Assembly: GCA_052274345.1 (NCBI GenBank)
Contig: DAVZGP010000008.1
Location: forward strand, 29,134-93,133
From: Clostridium_AD sp937920395
GTDB taxonomy: Bacteria; Bacillota; Clostridia; Clostridiales; Clostridiaceae
Direction of reading: 5' to 3'
DNA: 64,000 bases
This document shows, in pieces, positions 43,536 to 51,329 of this stretch. Positions within the stretch are counted from its first letter, which is position 1. The number at the start of each line of letters is the position of its first letter. The notes under the pieces were generated by a model. The model worked only from the letters and a program-made list of their open reading frames with translations, was not told where the DNA came from and did no database searches. Both the position numbers and the translations under genes were made by a program.

Positions 43536-44618
43536 ATGAAAAAACTAAAAGTCGGATTATTAGGTGGAACTGGATTCGTTGGTCAACGTCTTGTTACACT
43601 ACTTGAAAATCACCCTTATTTTGAAATAGCTGTTATTGCTGCTAGTGAGAACTCTGTGGGTAAAACTTATTATGACGCAGTAAATAAAAGATGGAAATTG
43701 GATGTCCCAATGCCTGAAAACGTCAAAAACATAGTAATAAAAAACATAAACGAAGTGGATGTTATAAGCAGTGAGGTAGATTTCGTATTTTGCGCTGTTA
43801 ATATGCCTGCAAATGAGATACGTGAAATTGAGGAGAAATATGCAAAAGCTGAAACTCCTGTAGTTTCAAATAACTCTGCACATAGAAGTACTCCAGATGT
43901 TCCAATGGTTATTCCTGAGATAAATTCAGACCATTTCAAATTAATTGATGCACAACGAAGGAGACTGGGAACTAAAAGAGGTTTTATTGCAGTAAAACCC
44001 AACTGCTCAATTCAAAGTTATGTTCCTGCTATAAGTGCTCTTCTAGAATATAAGCCTACAAAAATATTAGTTTGCACATATCAAGCTATATCTGGATCTG
44101 GTAAGATTTTCTCAGACTGGCCAGAAATACTTGATAATGTTATTCCATATATAGGTGGAGAAGAAGAAAAGAGTGAGCAAGAACCACTTAAAATTTGGGG
44201 CCATATAGAAAATGATAAAGTAGTTAATGCAAAGGACCCTATAATTTCAACTCAATGTATACGTGTCCCTGTTGCTGATGGTCACTTAGCTGCAGTGTTT
44301 GTTTCCTTTGAAAATAAACCATCAAAAGAAACTATTTTAGAAAAATGGGCAACTTACAAAGGAAAACCACAAGATTTGAAGCTTCCAACTGCTCCTGATC
44401 ATTTCTTAACATACTTTGAAGAAAATGATAGACCTCAAACAAGACTCGACAGGAATATTGAAAAAGGTATGGGAATATCACTTGGTAGACTACGCGAGGA
44501 CAAAATATTTGATTATAAATTTGTTTGTTTATCTCACAACACTCTACGCGGTGCAGCGGGTGGCGCAGTATTATCTGCTGAGCTTCTAATGAATGAAGGG
44601 TACCTAACTTCAAAATAA
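43536..44618 (+). CDS. asd: aspartate-semialdehyde dehydrogenase
   Basis: Asd reduces aspartyl phosphate to the semialdehyde, the branch to lysine, threonine and methionine. The 360-residue protein is the archaeal/fungal-type class: NADP-loop VGLLGGTGFVGQRLVTLL at residues 5-22, FVFCAVNMPANEIREIEE near 83, the nucleophile Cys in AVKPNCSIQSYVPAISAL near 152, CTYQAISGSGK near 180 and the catalytic His in CIRVPVADGHLAAVF near 240. ATG 43536 is chosen for GGAGGTATTAATACA. The open frame upstream covers the leader hairpins and is not coding. A palindromic repeat follows the stop. Confidence 0.94.
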   Translation: MKKLKVGLLGGTGFVGQRLVTLLENHPYFEIAVIAASENSVGKTYYDAVNKRWKLDVPMPENVKNIVIKNINEVDVISSEVDFVFCAVNMPANEIREIEEKYAKAETPVVSNNSAHRSTPDVPMVIPEINSDHFKLIDAQRRRLGTKRGFIAVKPNCSIQSYVPAISALLEYKPTKILVCTYQAISGSGKIFSDWPEILDNVIPYIGGEEEKSEQEPLKIWGHIENDKVVNAKDPIISTQCIRVPVADGHLAAVFVSFENKPSKETILEKWATYKGKPQDLKLPTAPDHFLTYFEENDRPQTRLDRNIEKGMGISLGRLREDKIFDYKFVCLSHNTLRGAAGGAVLSAELLMNEGYLTSK

Positions 44619-44632
44619 AAAAGTGTAGTCCT

Positions 44633-44868
44633 ATGAACTTCCTCCTGCGTTACTCCAATAAGAGTTTGAAACATGAAATACCATTAAGAAATTCTAATCT
44701 TTTGCGAATATAAAATTCTCTATCGTTCACATTCGGCTTGCAGCCGGTTCACTAGCCTGGCCTTCTGCCAGACTTACGAGAATTTTCTATTAGCGAAAGA
44801 AGAATTTCTAAATGGGATTTCAATTGTTTCTGCACTTCTTATTGGAGTCACTTTCGGAGGAAGTTCAT
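44633..44868 (-). repeat. 235-bp palindromic element, copy A
   Basis: Ends ATGAACTTCC and GGAAGTTCAT are inverted, and the two halves (about 70 bp each) are imperfect complements. The core has GGCTTGCAGCCGGTT. A second copy in opposite orientation is at 47351-47584. The element can fold into one long hairpin and looks like a MITE. It starts 14 bp after the asd stop. I saw no open frame that resembles a transposase inside. Confidence 0.85.
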
Positions 44869-44975
44869 TTTGTTATGTATTCTATATTCAAAAGAAGGGG
44901 CTCTTCGTTCCTTTGGAACGAAATTGTATTGTAGGAAATCATGACTGGTTAACGCTGCCTTTCACCCCAAACATG

Positions 44976-45002
44976 AGAAAGAGCCCTATTTAGGCTCTTT
45001 CT
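44976..45002. terminator. terminator overlapping the small-ORF stop
   Basis: GAAAGAGCC pairs with GGCTCTTTC across seven bases. It contains the TAG stop of the small minus-strand gene. A second hairpin, TTCGTTCC-TTT-GGAACGAA, is at 44904-44922. GGGCTCTT at about 44898 could also pair with AAGAGCCC here, so alternative folds are possible. Confidence 0.7.
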
Positions 45003-45126
45003 TTATTAGTTTATTCTTTATTTTGTTTTTTATTTCAGGATTGCTATAAATTTCAGCTCCTGCTTCTATATCATTATTCCCAAGAGCGTCCATTTTCAAT
45101 TTAGTTGCAGTTAATTTACTACTCAT
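44986..45126 (-). CDS. small protein of 46 residues
   Basis: Read on the minus strand from ATG 45126 behind a strong GGGGAGTGTTAA site. It begins MSSKLTATKLKMDALGN, then a DIEAGAEIYSNPEIKNKIKN helix-like stretch, and ends LIKKEPK. It is Lys-rich with no signal peptide or Cys. The stop codon lies inside the terminator hairpin, the compact design of real short genes. No family is recognised and nothing next to it is on the same transcript with certainty. Confidence 0.6.
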   Translation of the reverse strand: MSSKLTATKLKMDALGNNDIEAGAEIYSNPEIKNKIKNKLIKKEPK

Positions 45127-45465
45127 TTAACACTCCCCTTTCTATACTATACTTTTCAATAATAACTATTTCATACATGGAATCATAATTATATTTTTAT
45201 ATGTATCATTTATTAATCAATTTGCTCATATTTTGTAGCAAAACTCCATTTATTCAAAAAAATCAGTTTTACTCAAAGGTTCCAGCATTTTAAGCACTAT
45301 ATCAATATGTTTGACTTCATATACACATATAGATTATTCTTCTTTTATATTTTACAATCTTTAATGGAATCCCATAGCGCTTTATAATATTTATCTGTAT
45401 GATATACTTATTATAAAAGTTGATTTTAAATTCACAGAAACTACAGATTAAATATGGAGGTACTT
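45127..45465. other. gene-free spacer with possible decayed coding sequence
   Basis: 339 bp between the small gene and the disrupted gene at 45466. On the minus strand two short out-of-frame pieces (YYKALWDSIKDCKI, and EVKHIDIVLKMLEPLSKTDFFE) read like parts of one protein broken by stops and shifts. The match is not strong enough to name it. No RNA gene or repeat copy is seen. Confidence 0.3.
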
Positions 45466-45920
45466 ATGGGCTCTAAAACAAACATATTCTGTCATTAATG
45501 GTATTTTCTTTATGCATAAATATTTTTCAATTTACCAATAATAGATTTCAATTAAAACAAAAACAACAGAATAATGAAATGTATTTTAATATGTATCTTG
45601 ACGGTATAGATAATATTATTGAAAACTTAAAGACTTCAAAATATGATAGAGTGGTTGATGTAAGTTTATTATCATATGATTTAGGCTGCGTATGTAGTTT
45701 TTATCCACTTACATCTTATTATGAGAAAAATGATGATTTATTAGCATCATTAACAATGTTAAAAGATGTTTTAACTAATAATTCAAATTTAAATAAATTA
45801 TTAGATACAAAGGACTTAACTATATTAATACCAACCCTAAAAAAACTGGAATCCAATCCTTTGGATAAAAAAGCGGCGGACGAATTATATAACACTAAGA
45901 TAATTCTAATAATCTTATGA
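45466..45920 (+). pseudogene. small membrane-anchored or secreted protein with an early frameshift
   Basis: A consensus ribosome binding site (GGAGGTACTT) leads to ATG 45466, but that frame stops after ten codons at 45496. The main frame, open from ATG 45498, has no ribosome binding site there. Read in the main frame the segment just before it gives HILSLMVFSLCINIFQF, a membrane anchor or signal. So one base seems to have been lost or gained between 45468 and 45480. The body (about 140 residues) is helical and acidic with no recognised domain. It could be a real frameshift mutation or a sequencing error. Confidence 0.5.
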
Positions 45921-45985
45921 ATATATATTGATTTGAAAATTGGTATAGATTTACTTGTCTATACATAACTTATCTTTAGTAAGTT

Positions 45986-46483
45986 TTAGTCTTTTATCAT
46001 AAACATATGGCAACAAAGTTTTCGTCCTGCTCCAGTTTTGAAAATTTTGTTATAAGTATTTTGTATAGTCTCTTTATCATTATTATTTTCATATAAATTT
46101 ACAAGAAAATCAGCCTCTACTAAAATCTGATAATCAATCCCATCAATATTTGAATAAGTATGGTGATGAGCTACTAGATAACTCACTCTCTCAATTACCT
46201 CCTTATTAAATTCAAGTCTGTTTAATAATTTCTCTGCATAACTAGGTCCTTCCTGTTCCTGAAGCTTACCATTACATTTCCCATATTTTTTCATAGAAAC
46301 TTTAATCCCTATGTCATGAACAATGGCTGCCACCTCTAAGATCTCCATAACATTAGATGTAATTTCTTCCATGTCTCCAATTAGCTTAGCAAACTCATGT
46401 ACCTTTATAAAATGTTGAATTAATTCTGGCGCACCTTCATCAAAATCAAACATTTCTATAATTAAATTATTTATCTTATTCAA
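45986..46483 (-). CDS. HD-domain phosphohydrolase-like protein
   Basis: This 165-residue protein has an HD metal-binding fold: HFIKVHEFAKLIG near residue 24-36, AAIVHDIGI near 52-60 with the paired His-Asp, and SYLVAHHHTYSNIDGIDYQILVEADFLVNL near 101-130. It resembles small HD proteins that hydrolyse nucleotides or phosphate esters; the substrate is not evident. Starts at TTG 46483 behind AAGGAGG. It lies 55 bp downstream of def, so XRE-def-HD may be one transcript. Confidence 0.8.
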   Translation of the reverse strand: MNKINNLIIEMFDFDEGAPELIQHFIKVHEFAKLIGDMEEITSNVMEILEVAAIVHDIGIKVSMKKYGKCNGKLQEQEGPSYAEKLLNRLEFNKEVIERVSYLVAHHHTYSNIDGIDYQILVEADFLVNLYENNNDKETIQNTYNKIFKTGAGRKLCCHMFMIKD

Positions 46484-46538
46484 ATTAAACCTCCTTAAAA
46501 CAATAAGACCTTATTATAATTATATATGTTAAATAACA

Positions 46539-46991
46539 TTACTTTATATATTCAGTAACTAAATCAGTAAAAAGAATACCTTCTAAATGGTCTATTTCAT
46601 GACAAAAACATTTCGCTAAATTTCCTGTACCAGTCAATATAATCTCATTACCATTTTCATCCAATGCTTGTACCGTAATCTTTGCAGGTCTTTTTAACTT
46701 TCCAAATGTATTTGGAATGCTTAAACATCCCTCTGTAACTTCTTGAATTCCTTCATGCTCAATTATCCTTGGATTAACTAGTTTTATAAGTCCTTGACCC
46801 ATATCTATTACAACTAATCGTTTTAATATACCTACCTGTGGGGCTGCTAACCCTCCACCATTTTCTGTATTATACATAGTTTCTGCCATATCATTTAGTA
46901 TCTGTCTTATTTTATTATCTACCACTTTAACTATTTTGCTCTTTTTTCTTAATATTTCATCATCGAAAAGTCTAATTTGTCTTAATGCCAT
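46539..46991 (-). CDS. def: peptide deformylase
   Basis: Def removes the formyl group from new proteins. The 150-residue protein has all three motifs: GGGLAAPQVGI near residue 42-52, EGCLSIP near 88-94 with the metal Cys, and CHEIDHLEGILF near 131-142 with the HExxH pair. It is the short type-1 or type-3-like clostridial form. Its start overlaps the region just after the XRE gene stop, with no spacer, so the two are coupled. Such extra def copies away from fmt are common in clostridia; here fmt is not present. Confidence 0.93.
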   Translation of the reverse strand: MALRQIRLFDDEILRKKSKIVKVVDNKIRQILNDMAETMYNTENGGGLAAPQVGILKRLVVIDMGQGLIKLVNPRIIEHEGIQEVTEGCLSIPNTFGKLKRPAKITVQALDENGNEIILTGTGNLAKCFCHEIDHLEGILFTDLVTEYIK

Positions 46992-47228
46992 TTAAACTAC
47001 ACCCCTACTTTGTTGTGCTCTTGATTTTCTTACACTTTCTTTAAACAGAAAAATTTCCTCTATAGGACTATGAAATGTCTTACAAATATCATAGGCTAAC
47101 CATATAGACGGCTCAAATTTTTCTGTTTCAATGGAATTAATTGCTTGTCTGGATACACCTACAAGTTTTCCTAATTGTTCTTGTGTTAATCCGAGCGATT
47201 CACGAAATTCTTTTATCCTATTTTTCAT
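46992..47228 (-). CDS. XRE-family transcriptional regulator
   Basis: This 78-residue protein is a single helix-turn-helix domain: RIKEFRESLGLTQEQLGKLVGVSRQAINSIETEKFEPS covers residues 4-41, followed by a dimerising tail. It is the YozG/Cro-like mini-regulator class that often precedes an effector gene. Here it is directly followed by def with no spacer. ATG behind GGAGGCG. It may regulate its own small operon; the binding site was not identified. Confidence 0.88.
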   Translation of the reverse strand: MKNRIKEFRESLGLTQEQLGKLVGVSRQAINSIETEKFEPSIWLAYDICKTFHSPIEEIFLFKESVRKSRAQQSRGVV

Positions 47229-47350
47229 TAATTAACGCCTCCGCAATGTTAAACATTATATTATGAATATAGCATTATTTTATTTTCACAATTGAGTTTA
47301 TTATTTTTTTATATGCCATCACTCTTACATTCATTATGATACTACATAAT

Positions 47351-47584
47351 ATGACTTCTCTGGAAGTGACTCCAAATAAGAAGAGCAGAAACAATTGAAA
47401 TTCCATTTAAAATTCTTCTTTTGCAAATATAAAATTCTTGTAAGAATTCCAGCAAGGAAGTCTAGCGAACCGGCTGCAAGCAGAATGTGAGTGAAAAAGA
47501 ATTTCATATTTGCAAGAGATTAGAATTTCTTAAAGGAATTTCATGTTTCAATCTCTTATTTGGATTCACACATGAGAAAGTCAT
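47351..47584 (+). repeat. 235-bp palindromic element, copy B
   Basis: Ends ATGACTTCTC and GAGAAAGTCAT, with near-complementary arms (CCAAATAAG at 47372 against CTTATTTGG ending at 47563) and a core containing CCGGCTGCAAGC. It is the inverted counterpart of copy A at 44633-44868; most of its length aligns. It lies across the 3' end of the alpha/beta hydrolase gene and supplies that gene's last 26 codons. Confidence 0.87.
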
Positions 47585-48304
47585 AGAGATACACTCATTT
47601 AACATTGTTTTTGTAGCCGTTTTTCTATAAAAAATTGCTTTATATATTTGTTTTTCATTATCTGTTAAAGAACCATATTTAATTGCTGCTGAGCTATTAC
47701 AAATAGATGGTATAAAACGCGTTAATCCAATTTTAGCGGCAAATGCAGACAAGTTTAAAACAACTTTATTTGGCATTTGAAAGTTCTCATATGCAGCTGG
47801 AACAGCTGGGTCTAATCCTACAATAGCTGTAATCTCATCTGGATACTTTTTTGCCCAATAGAGTGCCTCTATACCAGATATGGAATGAGGAACTAATACA
47901 TATGGTGCTTTTTCTCCAGCTAAAATTAAAGCTTTTCTTGTTTCTTCTAGTACTGTATCTATATCTCTTAAAATATCAACAGTTTCGCTAAATCCATATC
48001 CTGCTTTCTCAACAACTGCAATACGATAATTATCACTTAGCCTTGAATATAAACTTCTAAAATCCAAGGTTGGAGAACAAGTTCCTCCTCCTGCCATAAA
48101 TACTAAAGTGACTTCTCCTTTACCTTCAGTATAAACATGCATCTGATGTTTATTTACTGTAACCATTTTGCCTAATGGTCTAAATAAATTAGACTCTTGT
48201 TTTAACTTGATTTTGTTAATAATAAAAATAATTAAAATAATTATTAACAAGATTCCAATAATTATAATTATACCTATACCTACTTTTTTTAAAACATTCC
48301 CCAT
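47504..48304 (-). pseudogene. alpha/beta hydrolase truncated by the palindromic element
   Basis: A membrane anchor (residues 8-31) is followed by an alpha/beta hydrolase core: TLVFMAGGGTCSPTLDFRSL near 65-85 (oxyanion region), VLVPHSISGIEALYWAKK near 136-153 with the nucleophile Ser, and VGLDPAVPAAY near 161-171 with the acid Asp. The strand and helix that should carry the catalytic His, about 60 residues, are missing. From MTFSCVNPNK on, the last 26 residues are read from the palindromic element. The remaining 266-residue frame can be translated (GGAGAGGA before ATG) but should be inactive. Downstream of SGNH-hydrolase and cbiT genes. Confidence 0.75.
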
Positions 48305-48337
48305 TATTCCTCTCCTATATTTCTATGGTTAAACAAC

Positions 48338-49108
48338 TTATTTTTCTAATTCCTTTTGTATAACTAGATCGATCATTTTACTACCTGCTTCATTTGGATG
48401 AAGATTATCTTGTGTATAAATAGATAAATTACTTTTATCTATTCCACTTAAAGTAAATAAGTCTATTACTTTTATAGAATTTTTAGAACATACATCTTTT
48501 ATAGCCTGTACATATTGTTCTAATTTTATTCCTTTACTATTGGGAGAGGGATATATTGGTTGATCTCCAAACTTACCTCTCTTTATTGGTGTCATAAAAA
48601 CAAGTTCAACCCTTGGATTTGCAATTCTTATTTTATTAATTACTTTCTGTATATTTCCATAAAAAGTATCAATATTCCCATCATCATTAATTGTACCTAA
48701 TTCTTTTCCATTTCTATAATCATTGGTTCCACCAAATACTGTAACCAAATCAACTTCAGCTAGTTTCTTAGACGTTACTCTGTCAGCCATTGTACCTAAT
48801 TGTTGAGCAATAATACCATCATTAACATAACTTTTCAATTTCAAATCTTCTTTTAAGTATTTTGGGTATATGTCTTGTGCTGTAATGCTATCACCAATGG
48901 CATACCATATTTTATTTTTATATTTTATAGATTTTTGTGGAAGAATTTTATCTTCCTTCATTTGTTTTTGATTAGTTATATGTACTATTTTACCATTTGC
49001 TTTTGCTTTATACATACCAATTCCTAACACAAATATAACAATTACCATTAAAGATATAAAGATCACTTTAAAATTAAACCCACCTTTGAAATGTTTACCA
49101 TATCCCAT
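48338..49108 (-). CDS. membrane-anchored SGNH/GDSL hydrolase
   Basis: 256 residues: one membrane segment near 14-32, then an SGNH esterase domain with block I WYAIGDSITAQDIYPKYL near 68-85 (catalytic Ser), block III VTVFGGTNDYRNGKEL near 122-137, and block V DNLHPNEAGSKM near 234-245 (Asp-x-x-His). The active site would lie outside the cell. Such enzymes deacylate cell-wall or surface polymers; the substrate is unknown. ATG behind AAGGGGCGG. Located 14 bp after cbiT and just before the truncated hydrolase. Confidence 0.85.
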   Translation of the reverse strand: MGYGKHFKGGFNFKVIFISLMVIVIFVLGIGMYKAKANGKIVHITNQKQMKEDKILPQKSIKYKNKIWYAIGDSITAQDIYPKYLKEDLKLKSYVNDGIIAQQLGTMADRVTSKKLAEVDLVTVFGGTNDYRNGKELGTINDDGNIDTFYGNIQKVINKIRIANPRVELVFMTPIKRGKFGDQPIYPSPNSKGIKLEQYVQAIKDVCSKNSIKVIDLFTLSGIDKSNLSIYTQDNLHPNEAGSKMIDLVIQKELEK

Positions 49109-49122
49109 AATACTACCGCCCC

Positions 49123-49692
49123 TTACACATATTGCTTTTTCCCAGTCACAATGAATATGGGATTATTAGCCATCAACATATAACTCTTCCCTTTTGTCTT
49201 ACTTACTTGGATTTGTACACATTCAACTTTATAATTTAAGCTCTTTAAAGCTTCCATAGCCTTGTATACATTATTTATAGTTATAAAATTTAAAACAATG
49301 TTTTTGCCTTTTTTAAGTTTATCTCCATATTTTTCAATAATTTCAGCTATATTCCCACCACTTCCACCAACAAATATAGCATCAAATTCTCCTTTTATAT
49401 TTGCCTCTGTCTCCATAGCCTCTGACTTTATTATCTGAAGATTACTCGCCTTAAACTTTACTTTATTTTGTTTTAAAACTTCTAATGCCTCATTATCTTT
49501 TTCTATAGCTATAACTTCACCCTTTTCACATATCAAAGCTATCTGAATACTTACGGATCCCGTTCCAGCACCTATATCTATTACCCTATAATTTTCTTCA
49601 AGCTCTAGCTTTACTACACTTAATATTCTTACTTCTTCCTTAGTCATTGGGCAATTGCCTCGTATAAATTCGTCATCCTTAATAAACTTCAT
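49123..49692 (-). CDS. cbiT: cobalt-precorrin-6B C15-methyltransferase (decarboxylating)
   Basis: CbiT methylates C15 and decarboxylates the acetate side chain at C12; it works with CbiE. The 189-residue Rossmann methylase starts with KFIKDDEFIRGNCPMTKEEVRILSVVKL, the CbiT-specific opening, then VIDIGAGTGSVSIQIAL near residue 39-55 and AIFVGGSGGNIAEII near 104-118. ATG 49692 is set by GGAGGTGCTAA; three extra codons of the open frame lie within that site. It is separated from cbiE by 40 kb and has two hydrolase genes downstream, unlike the usual cbiE-cbiT order. Confidence 0.94.
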   Translation of the reverse strand: MKFIKDDEFIRGNCPMTKEEVRILSVVKLELEENYRVIDIGAGTGSVSIQIALICEKGEVIAIEKDNEALEVLKQNKVKFKASNLQIIKSEAMETEANIKGEFDAIFVGGSGGNIAEIIEKYGDKLKKGKNIVLNFITINNVYKAMEALKSLNYKVECVQIQVSKTKGKSYMLMANNPIFIVTGKKQYV

Positions 49693-49793
49693 ATTTAGCA
49701 CCTCCTAATTTATTCCCTACAATATATATTTCTATTATACAACAGAAATATATATTTCAGAAATGTTCATTTAATTTATAAGAAACTTATTTT

Positions 49794-51101
49794 TCACTTT
49801 ATTTTCTCAGATAATTTTTCACCACAGTTTCTACAAAAATTATTAGTTACATTGTTCATTTCACCGCAGTTTAAGCAACGAATACTATCTTTAAGCTCAT
49901 TTTTTTGATGTAGCTTTTTTATTTTCTTCTTTCCATTTATCATTTTTTTATTAACCGAATCTACCACCCTATTTTTACAACTAATGACACTCTCTGATCT
50001 AAAAAAATATTTCAATGCTACAAATGAAATGTATCCTGTAACTACTGTATCAATTAATACACTAGGTAAATTATCTATAGGATATGATAACATTATTATC
50101 ATTACTAATTTCGAAATTGTAACAAGTGAGAAGGATATAGCAATAGCATTATACTTTTTCTTTGCAAAACATAAGATGCCTATAACTAGTAACAATGTAA
50201 TATTACCCTCTATTAACCCCTTAACCATGAATAAAGGATACATAATTGATATAAAGCATACAAAGTATAAAATATATTCAGCAAATGGCATGATATATTT
50301 TAAGTCTTTAATAGAATATAATGCTCCCTCAAGATTCACTGATACTTCATCCAATGTTATCCCAGTTGCTTTTTCCATAACAGCTGAATTTTCTATGTCA
50401 ATTTTATTTTTTACTTTTGACAAAAGACCACTACTTTGTTTTATAGATGAATCTTTTATTGATGAAACAATTGGAGCATTATTTTGTGAGTTACCTCCAT
50501 TTGCATTAATGATTTTCCTATTTGTTGTAAATTGCACTAACATTCCAAATATAGCAAACAAAATACCTATACTTATACTAATTGCAAAACTGTTTATTCC
50601 TAATACTCTAGCTAAACTTATTCCGGCAATTAATCCACCTGATATACTTGTGGAAATAATTATTATTGTTTTTACAAAAAAAACATTTAATACTCCTAAA
50701 ACCAATGCCATAATAATTCCTACAGTAATAGTCCGTGTAAATATATATCCTATTAAGAATCCCATAAAACCACAAACTATAAAAATACCTACTTTATACA
50801 ATTTAAATGCTATAAATGCACCTAACAAAGCAGATAGTATGCCAATAATCATTGTCATCCCTACGTTGTCCGAAATAGCATTACTGACTACTCCACCCAT
50901 TATTCCAAATATAAAAAATCCACAAACAGCAACCCAAACCTTAAATAATCTATACCCGAGGAAACATTGTAGAGACGTAAATAGCAATGTAACAATTGCG
51001 ACAACTTTCATACATTCGATAGCAAAGCCACTCATTCCAGTAGGATCTACTAACATAGAATTAAGTGTACCTAAAACAGATAAAAATCCAGATGTTTGCA
51101 T
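49794..51101 (-). CDS. multi-pass membrane protein with C-terminal zinc ribbon
   Basis: About 435 residues. The N-terminal half (about 20-200) has seven hydrophobic segments with repeated FKVWVAVCGFFIFGIMGG-type and CGFMGFLIGYIF glycine-rich helices, like DUF4203/TMEM198 proteins. A polar linker (about 205-245) follows, then more membrane segments (about 270-365). The C-terminus ends in a zinc ribbon (CLNCGEM and CRNCGEK near 410-428). ATG 51101 follows GGAGTGT. The zinc-ribbon link recalls the left-end cluster, but the ribbon is at the opposite end here. Function unknown. Confidence 0.7.
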   Translation of the reverse strand: MQTSGFLSVLGTLNSMLVDPTGMSGFAIECMKVVAIVTLLFTSLQCFLGYRLFKVWVAVCGFFIFGIMGGVVSNAISDNVGMTMIIGILSALLGAFIAFKLYKVGIFIVCGFMGFLIGYIFTRTITVGIIMALVLGVLNVFFVKTIIIISTSISGGLIAGISLARVLGINSFAISISIGILFAIFGMLVQFTTNRKIINANGGNSQNNAPIVSSIKDSSIKQSSGLLSKVKNKIDIENSAVMEKATGITLDEVSVNLEGALYSIKDLKYIMPFAEYILYFVCFISIMYPLFMVKGLIEGNITLLLVIGILCFAKKKYNAIAISFSLVTISKLVMIIMLSYPIDNLPSVLIDTVVTGYISFVALKYFFRSESVISCKNRVVDSVNKKMINGKKKIKKLHQKNELKDSIRCLNCGEMNNVTNNFCRNCGEKLSEKIK

Positions 51102-51271
51102 AAAAACACTCCTTTCACAATAATTTTCCATATGATATGTATGGTTATTTTTTTATAACACAATTTATTTTCTCTTTATAAAGTATTCAACTCACTATAC
51201 ATATATTTATATAATACTACTTTTTCTTTTTTTTACATAATTTACATAATCGTTAATGACCTATATTTATT

Positions 51272-51320
51272 AAAAAAAGTGCTCAAGTGATTAATTTCAA
51301 ATCACTTGAGCACTTTTTTT
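51272..51320. terminator. strong bidirectional terminator after hemL
   Basis: A 21-bp perfect stem (AAAAAAAGTGCTCAAGTGAT and its complement) with a seven-base loop. It ends the cbiP-to-hemL transcript 10 bp past the hemL stop. Confidence 0.92.
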
Positions 51321-51329
51321 ATTAATTTC

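Noticed and set aside
44881..45002. T-box or other amino-acid leader after asd
   Set aside because: No T-box core sequence (such as AGGGTGGNACC) is present, and the hairpins fit the end of the small minus-strand gene.
45230..45420. Pieces YYKALWDSIKDCKI and EVKHIDIVLKMLEPLSKTDFFE on the minus strand, possibly one decayed gene
   Set aside because: They are in different frames with stops between them and match no family I can name; kept only as a note on the spacer.
49984..51123. 379-codon plus-strand open frame opposite the zinc-ribbon membrane protein gene
   Set aside because: Long only because the antisense of a hydrophobic gene is stop-poor; the minus frame has a ribosome binding site, membrane helices and a zinc ribbon.
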